Below, piece after piece: positions 25,978 through 35,936 of a DNA stretch of 64,000 nucleotides (position 1 is its first letter; every line of letters begins with the position of its first letter). The notes under the pieces were generated by a model, which was not told the origin of the DNA, did not search any database, and saw nothing but the letters and a program-made list of their open reading frames with translations. This DNA comes from Scytonema hofmannii PCC 7110 (GTDB taxonomy: Bacteria > Cyanobacteriota > Cyanobacteriia > Cyanobacteriales > Nostocaceae), in assembly GCF_000346485.2 (NCBI RefSeq), contig NZ_KQ976354.1:8915333-8979332 (forward strand), in the 5' to 3' direction. Both the position numbers and the translations under genes were made by a program.

Positions 25978-27576
25978 CTAAGACAACTGTTGCTGGTAGA
26001 ATTCAACAATTGTTTCAATCACTTGAGCCACACTCATACCGTCAGTATTAATCTCAAAAGCATCTGCCGCTTTCTTTAGGGGAGAAACTTTGCGCGTGCT
26101 ATCTTTCCAGTCCCTTTCGGCAATATCGCGTTCTAATTGCTCTAAACTAACTTCAGGTTGACCAAGTCTTTTGTAATCTTCCTGACGTCGGCGAGCACGC
26201 TCACTCACAGAAGCAGTTAAGAAAATTTTTACCTCGGCATCAGGAAAAACTTGAGTTCCAATATCCCTGCCCTCAGCAACTAAACCTCCTTTTTTACCCC
26301 AACTTTGTTGTATCTTCACCAAAGCTTGACGTACAGAACTCTGTGCTGCTACTGTGGAAACCTTGGATGTCACCTCCATGGTACGAACTACCTGGGTAAC
26401 ATCAGTCCCGTTAATCCAAACCCTCACCGGAGTCTGTAAGTCCTCGTTAGGGGTAAGTTTTATAAAACTTTGGTTTGCGACTTCTGCTATGGCGCACTCA
26501 TCCTCAAGGGGAATTCCCTTTTGCAGCACCAACCAAGTCACAGCACGATACATTGCCCCTGAATCTAAATAAACTAGACCAAGTTTCCCCGCCACCTGAC
26601 GGGCGACAGTGGATTTTCCCGCGCCCGCAGGTCCATCTATTGCGATGATGGGTTTGCGATCGCGCAGGATAATATTATCAATCAAGCGTGTAGAACCAAG
26701 ACGAGCTGCGATCGCCAGCATCCCTTCCTCCTCTATTGTTTCTATAGGCATCAATGTATTTGGTTCAACCAATTCAATATATTCCACTAAAACAGAACTC
26801 GCCATTGCTATTTCTTGCTGGACTACTGATAAAAGAGTTTGACTATTGCGAACACCTCTGTGAAACACTGCCTGAGCTTGTTGCAAGCTGCGATACAGCA
26901 CTGCTGCTTGCTGATGAAGTTCTGCACTCAAATATTGGTTGCGAGAACTCAAAGCAATACCCGATGCTTCCCGTACCGTTGGACAAGCAACAATCTCTAT
27001 CGGAAAATTCAAATCGGCAACCAACCGTCTAATAACGGCAAGTTGCTGACCATCTTTTTGACCAAAATAGGCGCGATCTGGTTGTACCAAGTTAAAAAGC
27101 TTGGTTACAATAGTCGTTACACCCTGAAAATGACCCACTCGAGAACGACCACATAAGCCAGATATCATAGCAGATGGTGGGGTAACTTGTGTATCAATAG
27201 ATTCTTGTATATTCTTCTCGATAACTCCCATTTCTTCCGGAGAAGGAGAGAAAATTGCATCTACCCCAAACTGTTCGCACAATTGCAGATCGCGGTCTAA
27301 AGTGCGGGGGTAGCGTTGATAATCTTCGTTAGGACCAAATTGCAGTGGATTGACAAAGATACTCACAATCACCGTGGTATTTTCTTGTCGCGCACGTTCA
27401 ATTAAACTAATATGACCCTGATGCAAAGCCCCCATAGTGGGAACCAAACCAACTGCTGTTTTAGACCTTGCGGTTATCTCGTACTGCAGTAGTTTTTCTG
27501 TGTTTGAAGGTTGAATTTCAAAACGGCGTTTAGCTAAATAGCAGCGTAAAGCAGCAACAGTTGACAGCAATCGCAC
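25978..27576 (-). CDS. panC/cmk: Bifunctional pantothenate synthetase / cytidylate kinase
   Basis: This is the cyanobacterial fusion (532 residues). Residues 1-300 are PanC, which joins pantoate and beta-alanine with ATP on the coenzyme A path: GLVPTMGALHQGH, VSIFVNPLQFGPNEDY, YFGQKDGQQ. Residues from about 310 are CMP/dCMP kinase: P-loop DGPAGAGKSTVA, YLDSGAMYRA, LVAEGRDIGTQVFPDA and the lid SERARRRQEDYK. All key motifs are intact. Start GTG 27576 (VRLLSTVAALR) fits the family; no better ATG exists. It is probably monocistronic; downstream is the 16-bp palindrome. Confidence 0.97.
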   Translation of the reverse strand: MRLLSTVAALRCYLAKRRFEIQPSNTEKLLQYEITARSKTAVGLVPTMGALHQGHISLIERARQENTTVIVSIFVNPLQFGPNEDYQRYPRTLDRDLQLCEQFGVDAIFSPSPEEMGVIEKNIQESIDTQVTPPSAMISGLCGRSRVGHFQGVTTIVTKLFNLVQPDRAYFGQKDGQQLAVIRRLVADLNFPIEIVACPTVREASGIALSSRNQYLSAELHQQAAVLYRSLQQAQAVFHRGVRNSQTLLSVVQQEIAMASSVLVEYIELVEPNTLMPIETIEEEGMLAIAARLGSTRLIDNIILRDRKPIIAIDGPAGAGKSTVARQVAGKLGLVYLDSGAMYRAVTWLVLQKGIPLEDECAIAEVANQSFIKLTPNEDLQTPVRVWINGTDVTQVVRTMEVTSKVSTVAAQSSVRQALVKIQQSWGKKGGLVAEGRDIGTQVFPDAEVKIFLTASVSERARRRQEDYKRLGQPEVSLEQLERDIAERDWKDSTRKVSPLKKAADAFEINTDGMSVAQVIETIVEFYQQQLS

Positions 27577-27660
27577 AAAAATACCCCTAGTTTTTCTAGC
27601 TTCTCTCCCCCGTTAGTGTATATCTGAACTGGGGAGAGATCGGCAACTAGGGGGAATGGG

Positions 27661-27750
27661 GAACTCGGGGCCCCCTCTGGGGATAAGGGGCAATGGGGAA
27701 TGGGGAACTCGGGGCCCCCTCTGGGGATAAGGGGCAATGGGGAATGGGGA
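27661..27750. repeat. 44-bp G-rich tandem duplication
   Basis: The unit beginning GAACTCGGGGCCCCCTCTGG is present twice with 44-bp spacing (27661 and 27705), followed by a partial copy. It is preceded and followed by GGGGAATG and CTCCCTA short repeats in the panC-rlpA gap. Confidence 0.85.
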
Positions 27751-27784
27751 ATGGTTCTTTTCCCCTACTCCCTACTCCCTAGAA

Positions 27785-28897
27785 TTACCTTCCTAAGACT
27801 TCAACACGCACGGGAGCAATACCTGTGCTCATTACACCTAAAATTCGGGCGGCTCCAGCAGAAAGGTCAATAATTCGACCCCGAATAAATGGGCCCCGGT
27901 CATTAATTCGCACCACAACAGATCGACCATTGCGGGTGTTAGTAACACGGACTCTTGTGCCAAAGGGTAAGCTGCGATGGGCTGCTGTTAGTCCTTCTGG
28001 ATTGTACCTTTCGCCAGTGGCAGTACGATTGCCAGAACCGTCATAACCATACCAAGATGCCATACCTTGAAGAGTACCGCGCACTCTGTTGGCAATCTGA
28101 GTCGGCAACTTTGGTAGCGAGATTTTTGGGATTTGCAGGGGCGACGATCGCACGGGTAAATTCGCAATTTCATTCAGCGGTTCTGCATTACCAATCAGTC
28201 TTCGCATGCGATTGGTTGCTTGCAATGCATCCTTTGCTGGGTTGTTGGTTGTATTTGCGAATCGTGTATCGCCGTTAATTTCCACAAGTTCTTTGTCGTC
28301 AACTTTGATGATATAGCGCCCGTTTTGTGTTGGCTGATTCTCATGAGTTGGCATTTCTTTGACAGACACCCAACTGACTGCGATCTTGTTAGGGTCTACT
28401 TTGTCCAAAACTAGCTGATTGATTCTTGCAGCCACCACTGTTGCTCTTTGAACTGGGTCATCAGCAGCAGCTACGGGCTGATTTTTGATGTCCGCGCTTG
28501 GTCCCGTTGTAGCAACCTTTTTTTGGCTCAATCCATTGGTGTTTAGATATTGTGTACTACTAACCTTGGTACTAGCATCACCAATGGCACCAATCTTAAT
28601 TCCTGAAGTTGATACAGGCTGTTTACCAACAAAGGTAAGAACAGGGATCTTACGAAGATAGAGGGTTGCTGCCTGACGTCCTGCTAAGTTATGCGTGTGA
28701 ATTACTGCGATCGCAGATGCATTTTTAGCAAGGTTTTCTGTCTTTGGTTGATACTCCCCTACTTTCACCACATCTGATAAAGCTACAGTTGGCGAAGTTG
28801 AAGCCGTTTTCTCGATTGCTTGAGAGCGACCAATTGACGGTGTGCCAAAAACAGTAGTAAACAGAGCCACAACAGCCCACAAAAGTTTATGATTCAT
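27785..28897 (-). CDS. rlpA: RlpA-like septal ring lytic transglycosylase
   Basis: Exported protein of about 370 residues. ATG 28897 begins a signal peptide ([18 protein letters not shown]). A long low-complexity middle region follows, then a C-terminal double-psi beta-barrel with [45 protein letters not shown] and GRIIDLS. This is the RlpA signature, including the DRGPF acidic residue. RlpA cleaves naked glycan strands in peptidoglycan at the septum. There is no SPOR domain. The 33 codons upstream to 28996 look like leader. No lipobox Cys is evident, unlike E. coli RlpA. Confidence 0.9.
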   Translation of the reverse strand: MNHKLLWAVVALFTTVFGTPSIGRSQAIEKTASTSPTVALSDVVKVGEYQPKTENLAKNASAIAVIHTHNLAGRQAATLYLRKIPVLTFVGKQPVSTSGIKIGAIGDASTKVSSTQYLNTNGLSQKKVATTGPSADIKNQPVAAADDPVQRATVVAARINQLVLDKVDPNKIAVSWVSVKEMPTHENQPTQNGRYIIKVDDKELVEINGDTRFANTTNNPAKDALQATNRMRRLIGNAEPLNEIANLPVRSSPLQIPKISLPKLPTQIANRVRGTLQGMASWYGYDGSGNRTATGERYNPEGLTAAHRSLPFGTRVRVTNTRNGRSVVVRINDRGPFIRGRIIDLSAGAARILGVMSTGIAPVRVEVLGR

Positions 28898-29391
28898 GCG
28901 TCCGATATTAAAGCGACTGAAGAACAGAAGTTTCGTTAAATTAGCGGGGTTTTTGATTGTAGAAACGTTAAATAGAGCGTTTCGACACATTCCCAAAATT
29001 CAAACTCGTTCCGCTTTCACTTTTTGCTTTTAACTGCATCACATTAACACGAACGAACGGTGTTGGGGATCGGGGTTTTAGCGTAAGTCTTGGTAAACTT
29101 ATAAAATTTTCACTCCCTTTTTTGCGGCGAAACCTTACTCAAACGAGGATTTTCGCCATGTATCGCTTTTTTTCTTAAATAAAAAAATTGATTACTAAAT
29201 CTTAACATGATTTATTAATTAAATTAATAAATGTGGTATACACGGTTGTTTTTCAAGTGGATTAATGCTAGGGTACAAAGTCAAAAAAACAAATACCGTA
29301 ATTTTTCGGAGATGCTTAAATCGGCATTTTGTAAAAAATTTCTAGCCTAATACCCGCAGACATAAGTTTTAATACCTAACTAACAGCCCTA
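28898..29391. other. Divergent intergenic region rlpA/glsA
   Basis: 494 bp between divergent genes; promoters for both are expected here. It is AT-rich from 29160 on (TTATTAATTAAATTAATAAA at about 29211). No gene, RNA or clear operator seen. Confidence 0.4.
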
Positions 29392-30369
29392 ATGGCAAAG
29401 CAAGAAGAATTAAAAATAACCGCATCGTCTATAGAATCTTTTCTTAGCGAATTGCATTCCAAGTACAAGTCATTGCAAGAAGGTGCAGTCGCTAACTATA
29501 TTCCAGAACTTTCCAAAGTAAATCCAGAGCTATTCAGCATTTGCATCGCCACTGTTAAAGGAGAAGTTTATCAAGTTGGAAACTACAATGAATTATTTAC
29601 AATTCAATCGATTTCTAAAGTTTTTGTCTACGGACTTGCTCTCGAAGATCGCGGACGAGATTACCTTTTGACAAAAGTTGGCGTGGAACCAACAGGAGAT
29701 GCATTTAACGCCATTGTTCTTGATGAGGTATCGAAACGCCCTTATAACCCAATGGTGAATGCAGGAGCGATTGCCACCACAAGCTTGATTAAAGGTACAG
29801 GCGCAACCGAACGTCTCAATCGAATGCTAGATATGTTCCGTCGATATACGGGTCATAATGTCTTTGTTGATATCTCAGTATTTACCTCAGAGCGCGTTAC
29901 AGGACACCGCAACCGTGCAATGGCACATCTAATGTTAAATTTTGGTACCATCGACCAAAGCCTTGATGAAACACTAGATCTTTACTTTCAACAGTGTGCA
30001 GTCATGGTAAATTGTCGCGATTTGGCAGTTATGGCAGCTACCCTTGCCAACAAAGGCATTAACCCCATAACAGGAGAACAATCCGTAGATAACCGTTATA
30101 TTAAAGACATTTTAAGTGTTATGTATACCTGTGGTATGTATAATTTTGCTGGTGAATGGGCTTATAAAGTTGGTATTCCAGCAAAAAGCGGTATTTCTGG
30201 CGGGATTATTGCAGTTATTCCCAATGTTATGGGTATTGGAGTCTTTTCACCTCTGTTAGATTCGCGCGGTAACAGTGTTCGTGGCGTTAAAGTATGCGAA
30301 GAACTTTCACAGAAGTTTGGTTTACATTTATTCGATTGTTCGCGCCAAGGATTACAGTTTTGCCAGTGA
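29392..30369 (+). CDS. glsA: Glutaminase A
   Basis: This 325-residue enzyme hydrolyses glutamine to glutamate and ammonia. It has the beta-lactamase-like serine fold: the S-x-x-K in [10 protein letters not shown], the VNAGAIA motif, [15 protein letters not shown] in part, [23 protein letters not shown] in part, [15 protein letters not shown] with the conserved Lys-Ser-Gly, and [16 protein letters not shown]. Length fits the family. Start ATG 29392. It is followed by the EF-hand genes, but the 145-bp gap gives no strong sign of an operon. Confidence 0.96.
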   Translation: MAKQEELKITASSIESFLSELHSKYKSLQEGAVANYIPELSKVNPELFSICIATVKGEVYQVGNYNELFTIQSISKVFVYGLALEDRGRDYLLTKVGVEPTGDAFNAIVLDEVSKRPYNPMVNAGAIATTSLIKGTGATERLNRMLDMFRRYTGHNVFVDISVFTSERVTGHRNRAMAHLMLNFGTIDQSLDETLDLYFQQCAVMVNCRDLAVMAATLANKGINPITGEQSVDNRYIKDILSVMYTCGMYNFAGEWAYKVGIPAKSGISGGIIAVIPNVMGIGVFSPLLDSRGNSVRGVKVCEELSQKFGLHLFDCSRQGLQFCQ

Positions 30370-30514
30370 TACCAATTCTATATGAGGCTGCATAGAATAG
30401 TAAAATAGAAAACGCTGAAAAATTTAGCTTATAGAAGTGTTGAAATTGTACCTAATTTATGGTATTCGTTGAAAATTAACAAGAAGGATTAATTTTTAGA
30501 AAGGTGTCTAAATC

Positions 30515-31057
30515 ATGATAAGAGAACTACTAAAGAAAAAGTTGATAGCTCATTTCCAAGGTATAGATGTCGCTCAAAACGGATTTGTAGAGCGAGAAGA
30601 CATTGATAGAATTACTAGTAATTTTGCGCGGATACGTGGTTGGAAACCTGGTTCATCCGATTATGAAAAACTGCACAATCATCTGATATTTTTATGGGAA
30701 AACTATTGGCTTAATACCGATCTTAATAAAGACAACAAAGTTTCATTAAATGAATTCCTTGAAAGTTGCAATCAGCAATTTGTTGTAGATAATGACACTT
30801 CAGCAGCTTGGGAGCAGTCGATGGCGGCTTTGTTCGACGTAATAGACATGAATGGTGATGAGAAAATTGCTTTAGAAGAATATAAGCAGTTTCTCACGGC
30901 ATATGGTTTTAATACAAGTGGGTACGAGGAAATTTTTCACAAACTCGATATCAACGGTGACGGTTATATTTCCAAACAAGAATATTTACAGCTTATAAAA
31001 GAATACTGTGGAGAAAACCCAGAAGCTACTGGAAACTTATTTTTTGGTTATTACTAA
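30515..31057 (+). CDS. EF-hand calcium-binding protein, tandem copy 1
   Basis: This 180-residue acidic protein has four EF-hands. The first is degenerate (DVAQNGFVERED); the others keep the DxDxDG-type loop: DLNKDNKVSLNEF, DMNGDEKIALEEY and DINGDGYISKQEY. The fold matches small bacterial sarcoplasmic-calcium-binding/calsymin-like proteins that buffer or sense Ca2+. No signal peptide, so cytoplasmic. It is the paralogue of the next gene, from the same leader type (AGGTGTCTAAATC just before ATG). Confidence 0.92.
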   Translation: MIRELLKKKLIAHFQGIDVAQNGFVEREDIDRITSNFARIRGWKPGSSDYEKLHNHLIFLWENYWLNTDLNKDNKVSLNEFLESCNQQFVVDNDTSAAWEQSMAALFDVIDMNGDEKIALEEYKQFLTAYGFNTSGYEEIFHKLDINGDGYISKQEYLQLIKEYCGENPEATGNLFFGYY

Positions 31058-31161
31058 TATTGTTGAGAGCTTTTTTTAAGATGGCTATAGAGATATTATA
31101 CTAAGTATATGGTATCGTTGAAATGAAAAACAAGAATTAATTTGTATGAGGTGTTTAAATC

Positions 31162-31707
31162 ATGGTATCTGAACTACTAAAGAAAAAATTGACAGTTCTT
31201 TTCCGAGGCTTAGATGTCGATAAAAACGGCTTTGTAGAGCGAGAAGATTTTGCTCGGATTGCTAGTAATTTTGCACGGATACGTGGTTGGGAAACCGGTT
31301 CATCCGATTATGAAAATCTGCATAATCAGGTAATCTCTATGTGGGAAGATTACTGGATTGATGCCGATCTTAATAAAGACAACAAAGTCTCTTTAGATGA
31401 ATTCATTGAAAGTTACAGCAAGCAATACGTTGTAGATAATGACTCTTCAGCAGCAGCTTGGCAAGAACCGATGGCGACTTTGTTTGAGGTAATAGACATT
31501 AATGGTGATAAGAAAATTGCTTTAGAAGAATACAAGCAGTTGCTCACGGCATTTGGTTTTAATGCCAGTGGATATGAAGAAATTTTTCAACATCTCGATA
31601 CCAACGGTGATGGTTATATTTCCAAACAAGAGTATTTACAGCTTATAAAAGAATACTGTGGGGAGAACCCAGAAGCTACTGGGAACTTGTTTTATGGTTA
31701 TTACTGA
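31162..31707 (+). CDS. EF-hand calcium-binding protein, tandem copy 2
   Basis: This 181-residue paralogue of 30515-31057 has the same four EF-hand positions. Its first loop, DVDKNGFVEREDF, is better preserved and may bind Ca2+, whereas the first loop of copy 1 has A-Q substitutions. Other loops: DLNKDNKVSLDEF, DINGDKKIALEEY, DTNGDGYISKQEY. Both end in GNLFxGYY. The duplicated segment includes the 5' leader (GAGGTGTTTAAATC), so it probably carries its own expression signals. Confidence 0.92.
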   Translation: MVSELLKKKLTVLFRGLDVDKNGFVEREDFARIASNFARIRGWETGSSDYENLHNQVISMWEDYWIDADLNKDNKVSLDEFIESYSKQYVVDNDSSAAAWQEPMATLFEVIDINGDKKIALEEYKQLLTAFGFNASGYEEIFQHLDTNGDGYISKQEYLQLIKEYCGENPEATGNLFYGYY

Positions 31708-31774
31708 TATAGCAAAGTGCTGAGTGCTGAGTAGAAACCAAGTTACTTATTGGCTTTGAGCAATCAGCAGGAGT

Positions 31775-31880
31775 GAAGCAGCTATTAAACGGTTAAGAAC
31801 TGAAAACATTCCTTATATTTTCGGTGATGCAGATTCAGAGTTAGTGTTAGAAAAGGCATCGGTCAAGAAAGTAACCAGTT
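31775..31880 (+). pseudogene. Fragment of a cation:proton antiporter / TrkA-N domain
   Basis: The frame from 31775 reads EAAIKRLRTENIPYIFGDAD, then SELVLEKASVKK. This matches the NAD-binding (TrkA-N) stretch of KefB-like CPA2 antiporters, where the text IPYIxGDAxSELVLEKA is typical. There is no start codon, no upstream transport domain, and the frame soon degenerates, so this is a relic. Confidence 0.6.
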
Positions 31881-32627
31881 GCTCGATACAAGTACATCAA
31901 TTATTTTTTCTCCTTATATTCTTCAAAATAAAACATATTTTCAAAATCTTTTGCTAGAACTTACAACTTATCAAAATTTTTAAAGGAGTTAAAGAACTTA
32001 ACAGAAGACTTAATGATTGAAGACAAGAACCAATCACTCATAGGTCGGTTTTGTTACGCAATTCAGAGAAACTAAAAGTTAGTGTGTCAGCTTTACTACT
32101 TCCAGAGCCACTCATCGATCGCTAGCTAAAACACATTTAACTTGCATATTTTTAAGATTTGATAACAAGCACCAAACGCTTCTCTCTCTTACTCTGCGCC
32201 TCTGCGGTTCAAAAAGCAAATATAGATATTGAACAGCTGAGTCACTGTAAAACAGGAATTGCCAACTTAAGTATTGTACAAATTGACCATTATATGTATC
32301 AACGAATAATAGTCATTTCAGACTTGTAGGCGCGCAAGGCCTTGCGCCCCGTAGGTATGTTAGTTCTCATTCGTTAAAAAATCAAACGTTGAGGCGCTAA
32401 AAATGCTTGTTCATATTTGACGTTTTCTGTCAATGCTAAATTATATTCTTCTTAAGAAAGTTATCTTTGGTAAATTTCTCTATCTTTGGAAAGTTGTGCA
32501 TGACTAAGGTAAAGTTTTTAAATTTAATATTCTTTGTGTCTTCACAAGCAAGTTTGCAAGTAAACAGCAAATTTTGTTTAGATTAAATCTTTTTCTGTGC
32601 TAGCAGTTAATGACTGATTGATTCATA
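31881..32627. other. Intergenic with dispersed repeats
   Basis: No supported gene. It holds a stretch typical of dispersed cyanobacterial repeats (CTCTGCGCCTCTGCGGTT, about 32196) and a perfect 16-bp palindrome GCGCAAGGCCTTGCGC at 32332-32347. The right end must contain the promoter of the sugar ABC operon. Confidence 0.45.
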
Positions 32628-33944
32628 ATGTTGTACCGCAAACCACTTAATAAACTGCGAAACTTCTTACAAAAACAAGGTTTTTTGCGTACAGGAGTTT
32701 TTTTTACACTGTTATTTAGCATCATATTATACAGTTGGGTAGCGTTTTCGCAGCAACCAGTCGTCTTAACTATGTTGCTTGCGGCTCCTGATTCTCCGCC
32801 TTGGAAACAGTTCTTAATTAAAAACTTTGAAGCCAAACACCCAGGTATTCGCATCAACCTGGTTGAAGGGCCAAATGCTACCAATTTGTTGGAAGACTTG
32901 TATACTTCTGCTTTTATCCTGGGTGAATCTCCGTATGATTTGATTTATATGGATACTATCTGGGCTCCTAAGTTTGCAGCAGGTAACTGGCTGCTACCCT
33001 TAGACGATCGCATTTCCAAGAATGAGTTGAAAGCATTTTCGGCTAAGGATGTGGAGGCGGGACGTTATCAAGATAAGTTGTACCGAATCCCCATGCGTTC
33101 TGATGTAGGAATGCTCTACTACCGAGAGGACTTGCTCAAAGAAGCAGGATTTAAACCACCCGAAACCTTTGAGGACTTAATGCGAATTTCCCAAGCCTTG
33201 CAGAAAAAAGACAAGGTGAAATGGGGTTATGTTTGGCAAGGTCGCCAGTATGAAGGATTGGTGGCGATGTTTGTGGAAGTTCTTGAAGGTTCTGGTGGCT
33301 TCTGGATTAATTCTGATACGGGTGAGGTGGGACTGGATCGACCTCAAACCTTGAAAGCGATCGAGTTTTTGCGTAGCACTGTGAGGGAGGGTGTTTCCCC
33401 TCCTGGAGTTACAACTTATATTGAAGAAGACACCAGGCGGATGTTTCAGAGCGGTCAAGTGGCATTTTTACGAAGTTGGCCCTATGTTTGGACTCTAGCC
33501 AATCAAGAGAGTTCGCCAATCCGGGGTAAATTTGGCATTAAGACGATGGTTCACGCACCTGGGAGCACTGGGGGGGCTTGTCTTGGGGGCTGGGGTGTGG
33601 GAATTGCCAAATCTTCCAGACATAAAGAAGAAGCTTGGAAAGCAATTCTATATTTTACAAGTGAAGAAGCACAGCGTCAATTTACTTTGAGTGAAAGCTA
33701 CGTCCCAAGCCGACGCGCATTATTTACAGATCCAGAGATTGTAGCTAAATTTCCTCACTTTCCCCAGTTGTTGAAAGTCGTAGACAATGCGGTCTTACGC
33801 CCACCAGTTGCTCAATACGCTCAAGCATCCGATATTTTGCAGCGCTACTTAAGTGCAACCCTCAGTGGTCGGATGACTCCGGAACGAGCAATGCAGGCTG
33901 CTGCTAGTGAAACGCGCCAGCTGCTAAGAATTGGAAAATCGTAA
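32628..33944 (+). CDS. Sugar ABC transporter substrate-binding protein (CUT1)
   Basis: This 438-residue exported protein has an N-terminal hydrophobic segment (residues 20-40), then an extracellular solute-binding fold of the MalE/UgpB class: VVLTMLLAAPDSPPWKQFLI, YDLIYMDTIWAPKFAAGNWLLPL in part, RIPMRSDVGMLYYREDLLKEAG in part. No lipobox Cys is visible, so it is anchored by the uncleaved helix or released to the periplasm. It is the first gene of a set with two permeases and an ATPase on the same strand. Substrate is probably an oligosaccharide or glycoside; the sequence does not identify which. Confidence 0.92.
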   Translation: MLYRKPLNKLRNFLQKQGFLRTGVFFTLLFSIILYSWVAFSQQPVVLTMLLAAPDSPPWKQFLIKNFEAKHPGIRINLVEGPNATNLLEDLYTSAFILGESPYDLIYMDTIWAPKFAAGNWLLPLDDRISKNELKAFSAKDVEAGRYQDKLYRIPMRSDVGMLYYREDLLKEAGFKPPETFEDLMRISQALQKKDKVKWGYVWQGRQYEGLVAMFVEVLEGSGGFWINSDTGEVGLDRPQTLKAIEFLRSTVREGVSPPGVTTYIEEDTRRMFQSGQVAFLRSWPYVWTLANQESSPIRGKFGIKTMVHAPGSTGGACLGGWGVGIAKSSRHKEEAWKAILYFTSEEAQRQFTLSESYVPSRRALFTDPEIVAKFPHFPQLLKVVDNAVLRPPVAQYAQASDILQRYLSATLSGRMTPERAMQAAASETRQLLRIGKS

Positions 33945-33951
33945 AGGTTAT

Positions 33952-34857
33952 ATGAACTTGCACACACTCCAAAGTCGGCAACAAAGAACAGCGTGGATTT
34001 TACTAACACCAGCATTGCTGCTACTGTTGTTTGTATTTGCCTATCCGATCGCACGAGCATTTTGGTTAAGTGTATTTACTAGGAATTTGGGAACGGAGTT
34101 ACAACCCGTATTCTCTGGTTTGGATAATTATGTACGGATGATAGGAGATGGTCGTTTTTGGCAGAGTCTTTGGACGACTACCGTATTTACAACAGCATCC
34201 GTGGTTTCCGAATTATTACTGGGATTAGGAATTGCCTTAGTTCTCAATCAGGCGTTTTTTGGACGGGGAGTCGTGCGTACCATCGCAATTCTACCTTGGG
34301 CTTTGCCTACGGCTCTGATTGGTTTAGCTTGGGCTTGGATTTTTAACGACCAGTTTGGAGTTGTGAACGATATTTTGCGGCGATTGGGATTGGTAGAGAC
34401 TGGGATTAACTGGTTGGGAGATCCAACGCTGGCAATGATAGCAGTGATATTTGCTGATATTTGGAAAACTACACCTTTTATTAGTATTCTGCTACTAGCT
34501 GGCTTACAGTCAATTTCACAGGATCTTTATGAAGCTCATTCAGTTGATGGAGCATCGCCCTGGCAAAACTTCTACAAAATTACTCTGCCATTGCTGCTAC
34601 CGCAAATCCTAATTGCAGTTTTATTTCGGTTTGCTCAAGCTTTCGGGATTTTCGACTTGATTGCTGTGATGACTGGGGGCGGACCTGGTGGTGCAACGGA
34701 AGTGGTATCGCTGTATATCTATTCTACTGTGATGCGCTACTTGGATTTTGGATATGGGGCTGCTCTTGTGGTTGTCACATTTTTAATACTTGTTGCAGCT
34801 GTGGCGATCGCCAGTTTCTTGCTTAACAAATCTCGTGCTAGTAGTTTGTCACTTTGA
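33952..34857 (+). CDS. Sugar ABC transporter permease (MalF-like)
   Basis: This inner-membrane protein of about 301 residues has six predicted helices and the EAA loop YEAHSVDGASPWQNFYKITL (residues in the last third), which docks on the ATPase. ATG 33952 has AAAGG just upstream and lies 7 bp after the binding-protein stop, so translation is likely coupled; TTG 33931 would overlap. It pairs with the second permease at 35012. Confidence 0.94.
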   Translation: MNLHTLQSRQQRTAWILLTPALLLLLFVFAYPIARAFWLSVFTRNLGTELQPVFSGLDNYVRMIGDGRFWQSLWTTTVFTTASVVSELLLGLGIALVLNQAFFGRGVVRTIAILPWALPTALIGLAWAWIFNDQFGVVNDILRRLGLVETGINWLGDPTLAMIAVIFADIWKTTPFISILLLAGLQSISQDLYEAHSVDGASPWQNFYKITLPLLLPQILIAVLFRFAQAFGIFDLIAVMTGGGPGGATEVVSLYIYSTVMRYLDFGYGAALVVVTFLILVAAVAIASFLLNKSRASSLSL

Positions 34858-34898
34858 ATTTGAGGGATGATTTAAAAAACCGCAAAGACGCAAAGAGC

Positions 34899-34927
34899 GC
34901 GTTCGCGAAGCGTCTCGAAGAGAAGGA
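34899..34927. repeat. Dispersed palindromic repeat (TTCGCGAAGCGTCTC type)
   Basis: GTTCGCGAAGCGTCTCGAAG lies between the two permease genes. The same TTCGCGAAGCGTCTC core, in reverse complement, is inserted inside the WD40 coding region at 51020-51050 and 51830-51890. Confidence 0.75.
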
Positions 34928-35011
34928 AGAGAAAGAGAGGATAAATTTAATCATTGGTTTACCCATGAGAATTTATGTGGCGAACTACTAGGTATAAGGA
35001 GTTATAAACCT

Positions 35012-35896
35012 ATGACTGCAATTCGAGAAACAATTCCACCAAGAACTTCAAAGCCACCCAAAAAGGCAATTCCTTGGAAAAAAATCTTGCTACCAATAGC
35101 AATTGCGTTAGTGGTTTTGTTCAGCTTAGCACCTGCCTTCTGGCAATTGCTGACCTCCTTGAAGGTAAATGAAGATATTGCTGCGATTCCTACCGTCTAT
35201 TTTCCTACGCGATACACTCTCGCTCACTACGTTGAGTTATTCGTCCGCCGTCCATTTTGGCGCTACATCTTCAACAGTGCTTTCGTTTCTGTGACATCCA
35301 CAGCTCTTTCCTTAGCGATTGGAGCACCTGCGGCTTATGCTCTTGCAAGGTTACGTCCTTGGGGTGAACGATTTATTCTTGCTGGTGTGCTAATTGTGAC
35401 TTTATTTCCTGGAATTCTTCTATTTATAGGATTGTTAGAAATTATTCAAGCACTCAGGTGGGGTAACAATTATTTGGCGTTGATTATACCTTACACTGCA
35501 ATCAATTTGCCTCTGACAATTTTAGTTCTAAGAAGCTTTTTCCAACAATTGCCTAAAGACTTAGAAGATTCAGCTAGAGTCGATGGCTACAACACCTTTC
35601 AATTACTGTGGCAAATTGTACTTCCTATGACCCTTCCCGCCTTGGTAACGACTGGGATTCTCACCTTTATTTTTGCCTGGAATGAGTTTATTTTTGCTCT
35701 CACGTTTATGACTCGTGAAGAGTTGAAGACAATTCCTGTGGCTGCAGCACAGTTAGGGGGTGCTTCAGTTTATGAAATTCCTTATGGTCCAATTGCGGCT
35801 GCAACTGTTGTGGGAACTGTGCCTTTAGTTCTACTAGTTTTGTTCTTCCAGCGCAGGATTGTTCAAGGTCTGACTGCTGGTGCTGTTAAAGGATAG
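35012..35896 (+). CDS. Sugar ABC transporter permease (MalG-like)
   Basis: This 294-residue protein has a basic N-terminus and six membrane helices, with the EAA loop LEDSARVDGYNTFQLLWQIV near residue 190. It ends GLTAGAVKG, the classic MalG-type C-terminus that contacts the ATPase. Start ATG has AAGGAG upstream. It forms the permease pair with 33952-34857. Confidence 0.95.
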   Translation: MTAIRETIPPRTSKPPKKAIPWKKILLPIAIALVVLFSLAPAFWQLLTSLKVNEDIAAIPTVYFPTRYTLAHYVELFVRRPFWRYIFNSAFVSVTSTALSLAIGAPAAYALARLRPWGERFILAGVLIVTLFPGILLFIGLLEIIQALRWGNNYLALIIPYTAINLPLTILVLRSFFQQLPKDLEDSARVDGYNTFQLLWQIVLPMTLPALVTTGILTFIFAWNEFIFALTFMTREELKTIPVAAAQLGGASVYEIPYGPIAAATVVGTVPLVLLVLFFQRRIVQGLTAGAVKG

Positions 35897-35936
35897 ATGG
35901 ATTTTAGATTTTGGATTTTGGATTTTGGATTGAATA

